Below are positions 57,238 through 64,000 of a stretch of 64,000 bases of DNA, one piece after another. Both the position numbers and the translations under genes were made by a program. This DNA comes from Rhynchonema sp. JSB1_4. Its lineage: Eukaryota; Nematoda; Chromadorea; Monhysterida; Xyalidae. Within the stretch, counting starts at the first letter, position 1. Each line of letters begins with the position of its first letter. The notes under the pieces are model-generated. The model was not told the DNA's origin, did no database searches, and worked only from the letters and a program-made list of their open reading frames with translations. The stretch covers positions 46,322-110,321 of the forward strand of contig JASAMV010004630.1 of NCBI GenBank assembly GCA_030248065.1, read 5' to 3'.

Positions 57238-60090
57238 ATGATCACTTTTGAAAATCCGCTTGATCTGGCCCTTTTGAGTCAGCCACAACGCAAGGCGTTG
57301 AAGGAGGTTAATGTTTTTCCGTTTGATGCTCAAAACTTCTTTATCTTGATTTCAACTTTGTACATAGTTTCGCTATTCTGCGTATTGGACAAACTACAGG
57401 ACTTTGGGGGAAGTTGAATATTTGTTAAAAACAGAAAGATTGATGAAATAAACAGTCTGCTTTGATGCACCATGGTCATCTTATGTTATCTTGCAGTTCA
57501 CCCTCCGCTTCACCGATTACGCTGACAAAAACAATCTTCAATACCTGAAAGATGAGAAGTACCTGCTTCACTGGATGAAAGCTCGAAAATTCAACCTTGA
57601 TGCCGCTGAGAAGATGTTGAGAAATGTGAGTTGTTGAATTGTGCGTAAATTGTATGACAAACGTTTGATCTTCAATAGTTTCGGCTCAGTTTCTGTAAAA
57701 CAAAAACAACTGCAAAAAGTGCACATTTCACCGTGCTTACTTGAGCCCAAACCCATCCGCCGGCACAAATCAAGTTGCAGTGCAGAAAGAACAACAAGTT
57801 CAAAAGCTTTCGCACGTCTTCTGAATGAACTACAGCATCTTCGATGGCGCAAGTACTTTCGATTCGACACGCTTTCAACCGATAAGCTTAAACCGGACCC
57901 AATAATGGACAAATGGTACACCTGGGGTACTTACGGGCACGACAAGTGGGGAAGACCGCTCGGCTTCGCCTCGTATGGGTCCGTCGACCCGGATGGTTGG
58001 TGTGCGTTCCCATAAACAACGTTTTATGTTTTGGTCGGGAAGCTATATTTGCGGAGTGTCACACTCTCGATGGGCATGATAGCAGAAAACGGGAGATGCA
58101 CGCAGCAGTTGTTGGGTTGGTTCTTAATCACACCAGTTGCAGGTCTGAACAACATGGTCAGCTTTCTGGATGCCAGCCGTAGCGTGATGCAATGGCAGGA
58201 GGAGCGCAGACGACAATGCGAGATCAATTCAAAAAAGGTTGGTCAAGTGCTTCCAAGACATCACGGTTGGACCGTTCGACCTTAAACGTGCCAATTTTAG
58301 TTTCCACGCCGATCGATCCGAACAAGTTTGTCTTATATTTCACCGTGAAACCTTGCAAGCAAACGCAGATATTTCTTTTCAATACCTGCATGTGCGGAAA
58401 TTCAGCTTTTCCAGTTCAACAGAGACATTCGGCAAGTGATCTACATTATCGACCTTGCTGGCGTCGGTACACGTCAAATGCGCGGAGTTGACAACTTCAC
58501 TTCGGTTAGTTCATTTCGCAAGTGTGTCAATCTCAAAATTTTGATGTTTCGGATTCCGAAAGAATGGACCCAAGAGTATTTACTTGCTCACAAAGGTAGA
58601 ATATACATTATTTCAGATATCCCGACTGGTTGAACAACACTCGCCGGAGCTTTTGTACAAGATTTTCGTCATAAACGGTAAAGTCAACGTCATTCTCTCT
58701 TCTACGTACTTTTTCTCCCCGTTCACTTTGTAATGCTTCACACATTCAGCGCCGTCGTTTTTCGCCGGGATCTGGGCCATAGTCAAACCGATTGTGGATG
58801 AGACCACACAGCGAAAAGTGAATGTTTTCGGCAGTGAGTTTGGATTTCGCTTACCGGTGGCATAACACGCTTGTATAGTGAGACGTGCATTGACAACAAC
58901 AGACATGGTGCTGCGTTTGCGCAGAACACAGGCAGTTGCGTTGACAACATTAGTAGTATCCAATTCCTCCCTAGGCTCCGGTTGGAAAGAGGTTCTTCTG
59001 GAGCACATTGATGCCGATCAACTGCCAATGCATTACGGTGGGACGGCGACAGAAGAAGGGGATCCTAAATGCTCAAAATCGGTGGGTTGACAGTCGATAT
59101 TGACCTCTTTCCTGAAATGTCTGTCTTGATTATAGCGTTTTATACATTCAGTTTAAGTTTAAATTTTCAATTCAGATTCGATACGGTGGCGTGATTCCGA
59201 AGGAGCTGTACATGACCAGGGAGCAGAAGGATGCGATGTTGCCGCAAGGTTCGCTCTGTTGGAACAGCGGTGTGAAATACAAGAATAATTGGTGTTACAA
59301 TGTATAGTAGGTCGTTTTCATAGATTTCACCACTTGCAAACACAAATGTGTGATTCACTTTCAGAATATCACTCTGAGCTGAGAGACATTAGTGTGTCTC
59401 GAACCTCACTCTGGACTGCACGCTTCTCGTGTGAGCATGGCGGTGGAATGTTCATGTAAATTGTATTTTATAACATCGTCCGCATTTCGCTTCATTGCTG
59501 TATTTACCTTTTCACAAAGGTGCTCTCAAAAGCAGCTTATGTTTTGCAGCTGGTATTTCGCAGCCGTGTCCTACATGGACATCGGTTTTGGCATATGCAA
59601 GATTCCGGCCGAAATGTCCAATTTGAGCGATAGGGAAATTCTGAAAGATGTTGATCGTTTGGAGTGGGTAGCGCCCCCGATGCACTATCTGGCGCATACT
59701 GTACCGGAATGCGGCATGAGACCCGTTGACAGGGGTGAATGTGAGTGTATTTTTTTATCACACTGTATGAAACATCAGCCGGGCGGGTTACAGTGTTACT
59801 TTTTCGGCGCATATACTCAATCTCTGAGCGCACCGAGCACGGATTAGTATCATGCATTAAATTATGTCGCACATGTCTGCAAATTGTACCAAGAAGCCTT
59901 TTTTGCATTTCGCATTCCTGGCAGGCGGTGCACCAGACCATCATCAGTACAAAACTGATCGTTTCTCTCAGACATGGTCCATTTCGACAATGCGCATACT
60001 TGGCTGTGGTCAAAGTCATTTTGCTGTTGGTTCGATATTTTGCCAACTGGTTCGCCAAAACTGCAACAATTCGATCATTTTCTTTCCTGA
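57238..60090 (+). CDS. SEC14-like lipid-transfer protein with GOLD domain (SEC14L family)
   Basis: About 12 exons from ATG 57238. The CRAL-TRIO N domain ([31 protein letters not shown]) is at 57238-57627. The lipid-binding Sec14 domain is at about 57837-59081 ([76 protein letters not shown]). It continues with [10 protein letters not shown] and a C-terminal GOLD beta-sandwich ([10 protein letters not shown], then [18 protein letters not shown]) at about 59364-60090. SEC14L proteins carry hydrophobic ligands such as tocopherol, squalene or phosphoinositides between membranes. The final exon starts at 59972: only that acceptor restores the conserved FDN...W/Y motif. Exon boundaries between 59250 and 59550 (first part of GOLD) are uncertain. 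Confidence 0.92.
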
Positions 60091-60619
60091 TTATTTCAAG
60101 ATTATTATGTAAAGAGGGGTATTAACTATTTGTATCATACGTTTACTTCCATGATTTACGGACTTCTATTGTTTGAAGAACTTCTCCTATTGTTCCTTAA
60201 AATTTGTTTGTCTGTACTGTCATGTTCGACACTGTGCAATGATGAATGAAATTTGTCAATGAAAAGATTGATTACAGTCGTGGTCTAAAACGATTTTGCA
60301 ATATCTGAGCCGTTATCCTAAAGCTGTGGTGGTCGGAATGAACGTCCAGTCATCAATCGATCGCGTATGTGAGATACTGTAAGCTTGCTGGCGACAAGCA
60401 GCCATTCCCACACGAACAAGGGTGTTGACCAACAAATGAAAAGCTGCTAAATGAAGCTACATAAATACCGTATCATTAATTGACGATTGTTGGGTAATTT
60501 TATGCCACGGCGAATGCAATAAAGGGGAAAATTAATCTACTCTATTTGATCGAGGAAGGCAAATCGGCCGAACAAGTCTTTATGGTTTCTTCAATGGGTG
60601 TCTTGTTTTCTGTGATGTT

Positions 60620-61858
60620 TCATGTCGTGCCTTTGAACATGTCATTATAGTCCTTGTTATCGTCTTCATCACTGTCGCTGCTCGAAGACTTGCTTTTCGA
60701 TTGTTCGGCAGACTGAATTACAATTTGATGGTGTTTTGGAAGCACAATTGAAATGTTCATACATTTGTTGATGATACAAACCTTTGATTGAGCTTCGGGC
60801 GATTTTCGCTGAGGCGTGGATGGCGAGGGTGGGGTCGACACCAAGGCCGCTTTTTCATCATCAGTATATTGAGGCTTTTGGATTGTTTGGGCTTGTTGTT
60901 GTGCAATATCTGAGTCTTTGATCGATTGCGGCGTTTTCAGACTTTCCGTGGTCGACTTCGATTTCGAGTCTTCATTGTTGTTGGTGACTGGTTTCTGCAG
61001 TGATGTTTCACGACTGCCGCCGCCCGTACTCGTCTCAACCATCATCCATTGACTTTTGATATTACTGTCACCGTCGCTTTGCGTTGATGTTTCGATCGGG
61101 GGAGTCTTCACGGCCCAGGGCGCTTGCGGTGAGGCGGTTGCCAACATTTTGGGGCCAACGCTCGGGAATGACAACAGGGCCGGCCCGCTATTTTGCGGTG
61201 TTGGTTTATTCGATCCCATGATCGGTATTGGTATTAGAATTGGCGTATTGGCGCTGAATTGCACTGATTCTTCTTGTCTGATTGGGATCGGTTTGTTATC
61301 GCACTCATCCTCTTTCGCTTTTGGTTGTTCTGAATAAAATTCTTACTGTTTTATTACTAACTTATTCTCATAATATATAAAGTCACCTTCATTTTTAGTT
61401 GTAGCGCTTGGCTTGGATTTTTGGTCAGATTTCTTTGATTTCGCCAATTCTTTGTTTTCTGTGTCTGGTGCTACAAGCGACGAGGCGTTTAATTCAGCTT
61501 TTTGTTGTTTCGCAATAGTTCGTTGCTCATCTTTGGACTTGATCTTCTTTTCCAGATCTTCTATCCGTTTCAACGCAGTTTGGGCTAGAAAATGAAGGGA
61601 AGCATCTAATGTTATCTCCGTTATAGAGACTTAAATAGATGTATCACCTTCTTTTCTGCCCGCCGCCCGTCCTAACAACCAGGCCACGATGGTGGATAGT
61701 GCGAGAATCACGAGAATAACGACAATAAGGAGCACCAGATGGCCGGCTTCTGGAAATTTGGGATTTTGGAAGACTTGGGAATTCGTTATCCCAAAGTCCC
61801 CTTTCTGTGAATGTCGAGAACTTGCGCGAAAAGATCTATGGAAAGAATAAGTGCACAT
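60620..61858 (-). CDS. Single-pass membrane protein with coiled coil and acidic C-terminal tail
   Basis: Minus-strand exons at 61648-61826 (membrane segment), 61387-61584 (coiled coil), 60782-61329 and 60620-60712 can be chained. The first carries HLVLLIVVILVILALSTIV, a clear transmembrane helix ending in a basic RAAGRKEG stop-transfer sequence. The second has the heptad-rich LKRIEDLEKKIKSKDEQRTI. The third is a long Ser/Thr/Pro/Gln-rich, disordered stretch (TPPIETSTQSDGDSN), and the last ends in an acidic cluster (SSSSDSDEDDNKDY). The true 5' exon is unclear: a frame reaching 62116 might belong. I do not recognise the family; disordered tails of this sort are seen in membrane-anchored adaptor or tether proteins. 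A decayed copy is at 55240-56330. Confidence 0.65.
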
Positions 61859-62119
61859 ACATAATACCTAAACATGCGGTCATATTTTATCCTGTGTCCG
61901 CTTGATAAACAGTCCCAGTGCGCAGTGGAATGTTCTACCAAATCCCCAAAAAATTGTGTTGTTCGGTACAGCTCGTTTTACTGGTATGTCACTTTGCTTC
62001 TTGAGTTTAATGGAAATGGGTCTGTATGCGGTTGCGATTAGGCTGTCATGATGATGATGTAAAGAAGTGGTGGTGAAGAGCAAAAATGGTGATTCAGTGG
62101 AAATGAAGCCAGACACCCT

Positions 62120-62399
62120 TTTTATAATGCGATGAATACCTCAACCTGATCTCAACAACTTCTGGCGAGAAAGAAAATAGCCTGTTGGTAACTCCCTCAC
62201 AAACACCCGTTGGGCGTTGAACTGTGGAACTTTGCATGCACAACTATGGCAGTGAGCTGACCATGGGTTGGGTTGGGTGGCCTTTTTTCGCCTTTTGACG
62301 GACCATAGGGGTATCTTGGGTAGCCTCTGAGGGGTATCTCGAGTACAGTCCCGAAACCTTCCCCCCCCTAGGGTATCTTGGGTCGATTGGCCTGCCACC
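62120..62399. other. Spacer with GGGGTATCTTGGGT repeats
   Basis: No gene. Short direct repeats of GGGTATCTTGGGT and GGGGTATCTCGAG at 62309-62380 precede the next transposon block. They look like degenerate subterminal repeats of another element whose ends I cannot fix. Confidence 0.4.
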
Positions 62400-62857
62400 A
62401 CAGTGTGCCGTATCCTATATACCGTAAAAACCTAAATACAGCCCCCCCGGAATAGAGCCCCCCCCCCCGCAGTGTAGTTCCTGGGGGGGTGGAGGGGGGG
62501 TCCCCCCCCCCCCCTCGGGGTGCGCTATTTTATCTCCCTCGGGTGGTACACTATCCCCCTATCTCCCCCTCCGGGACCACGAGCTCCCCCAATTTTTGCC
62601 TAAAATGGCCATGTTTAGGCCTAAAATGGGCGTAGGCCTAAAAAGTGTGATGTCTAGGTCAGGTCAATGTTCTCAAAAGTCGCCAAAATACCCTTTTTAT
62701 GAAGAATTTTTTCCAAAAAGGGGCAAAAATCGGTCAAATTGTCTACCTCAAAAAGTGACTTTTTCCTGAATTTGGGTCTTCCCCCCCTTCCCCCCTCGGG
62801 GGTACACTATCTCCCCCTCCGAAAAACGGAGGGTCCGCTCTCCCTCCGACCAGGAAC
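62400..62857. mobile_element. Composite transposon block related to element A
   Basis: CAGTGTAGTTCCTGG at 62470 starts a copy of the element-A family, including the CCTAAAATGGGCG region and the GTCAAAAGTCGCCAAAATACC segment. It ends near 62857 in a truncated CGACCAGGAAC terminus. Just upstream is a piece of the CCGTAAAAACCTAAATACAGCCCCCC repeat. The octamer CTGCCACC lies on both sides (62392-62399 and 62858-62865) and could be the target duplication of the whole composite. Confidence 0.6.
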
Positions 62858-62865
62858 CTGCCACC

Positions 62866-64000
62866 GACCCATCAACACGACCAATGTTCCATCTGCGCCC
62901 GACAACCTGCTGCATCCCATTAGTATCGTGGCTGGCAGCAAATGTTTATCTGCCAGCGGCATCCTCGTCAGGTATCGTGACTGGCAGCGAAATGTTTTGC
63001 TGCCACACATCCTCAGCGATACGTTGTTATGTTGTAGTTACTACTTCGTTATTTTGTTTCTCTTCGTTCAGTTACGTATACTCGCTATAAATTGCGTCGA
63101 CACTATATCGGCCAGCACCATTAGGATTCCAGAAGGTTTGGGGTTTGTTGTTTTTTCTCAGTGGCCCCGACATGGCTCTGCTCTGAAGAAAGGATAGCCC
63201 GTCCGATGATTGCAACTCGGGCATTATTATGTCAAACAGCAAGAACTCAAGAAATGATTGGTACTCATTTATCAGCAAGAAAGAAAATATGAAATGAACA
63301 CTGTTCCAAAACCAGGTTTCGGTCTCGAACCGGTTAGGCCACAGATAACGGTGGCGTGGCAGAACGTCACAAATAAACGTAATATTCATGTATACCGCAA
63401 CATTTTATCCAACAATCCATCATAAACACGCGTTTTTTGCAGTGAAATGAAATGACTAGAAATGAACATCTTGAAAAAAAGTTTAAGAGCGTGGGCAGGT
63501 AGTGGTCACCCGCTTTCCATAGAAGCCGTTCCGGAAAAAATTTTGACCCCATAATTTTATTTGCTCATTAGATTGGCCATACATTGAACCTCCCAAATCC
63601 CAATTTTGAGTTGCACATCCCGAACCGTTTTGTAGATACAGGTTCAAACAGGTGCACTGGTCGACATTTTTGACATTTTGGCAACATTGCACATTTGGCC
63701 ACATTGCAAGCGCACGTTTCAAAATAGTGGATTACTGTTTGTCATGCAATAGAAGCTAGTTATAGGCTACATGCATCATACCGAAACATAATCGGATTGG
63801 TTTTCGTTTTCGTGAAATTCGTAATTTATTGCCGTCAACCTTGTGTACCAAAGGACACTAAAGAAGTGCTAAATGAAAAAAGTATCAACGTAGCCTGACC
63901 AAACGGCTTATGCAGTTATTTGCACCACCTATCGGGCTATCTAGGCCGACAGATGGGATACCTTGTAAATCCGAAAAATTTTTTTCTATGATTTAATTTA
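62866..64000. other. Unassigned right edge
   Basis: No coding exon chain, RNA gene or transposon end is recognised. Direct repeats of TGGCAGC-AAATGTTT appear at 62932-62950 and 62982-63000. Frames of 60-105 codons on the minus strand (63072-63722) have no splice sites or similarity that I can support. A gene continuing beyond the window cannot be excluded. Confidence 0.4.

Overview
This window is a piece of a eukaryotic, animal genome. All the recognisable proteins are metazoan families split into many short exons, with introns mostly of 50-300 bp that end in a strong TTTCAG-type acceptor. There are no bacterial operons, Shine-Dalgarno sites or CRISPR arrays. The compact introns with TTTCAG acceptors resemble those of nematodes and some other small invertebrates. 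The ancestral-looking intron density (about 57 coding exons in one ferlin gene) argues against a fast-evolving, intron-poor lineage. I cannot name the species. Exon boundaries below were placed by eye from reading frame, splice sites, intron phase and family conservation.

Layout. 1-1250: small inverted-repeat transposons. 1475-13456 (+): a type-I ferlin. 14462-14977 (+): a small membrane protein with PPxY motifs. 15179-17237: a transposon cluster that includes a 972-bp foldback element with an exact 8-bp target duplication. 17449-17826 (-): a small secreted protein. 18435-21279 (-): a GFO/IDH/MocA (inositol 2-dehydrogenase-like) oxidoreductase whose introns host a dead hAT element and a Tc1/mariner-like MITE. 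22128-31677 (+): an RNF216-type RBR ubiquitin ligase that appears to carry an N-terminal KIX domain and a long coiled-coil/SUMO-binding tail. 31678-36800: dense transposon territory with three short elements that have perfect 8-bp target duplications. 35327-38995 (+): LCMT1, the PP2A methyltransferase. 39593-40625 (+): a four-EF-hand calcium sensor. 41472-44999 (+): a PPM1H/J/M-type PP2C phosphatase. 45000-47816: no gene, but two adjacent foldback MITEs. 47817-53192 (-): a neuropeptide-F/Y-like GPCR. 54179-55117 (-): a multi-pass membrane protein. 55240-56330: a decayed duplicate of the gene at 60620-61858. 57238-60090 (+): a SEC14L/GOLD lipid-transfer protein. 60620-61858 (-): a single-pass coiled-coil membrane protein. 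62290-64000: transposon remnants, then unassigned DNA.

The genes do not form one pathway; neighbouring genes look independent, as expected for an animal chromosome. The most unusual signal is a decamer, TGATGTTTCA (or its complement TGAAACATCA). I count 28 exact copies where about 0.1 would be expected by chance. It lies mostly in introns, often against a splice site, in both orientations. Other highlights are the KIX plus RBR domain combination and a family of foldback/hAT-like elements whose ends can be fixed to the base.
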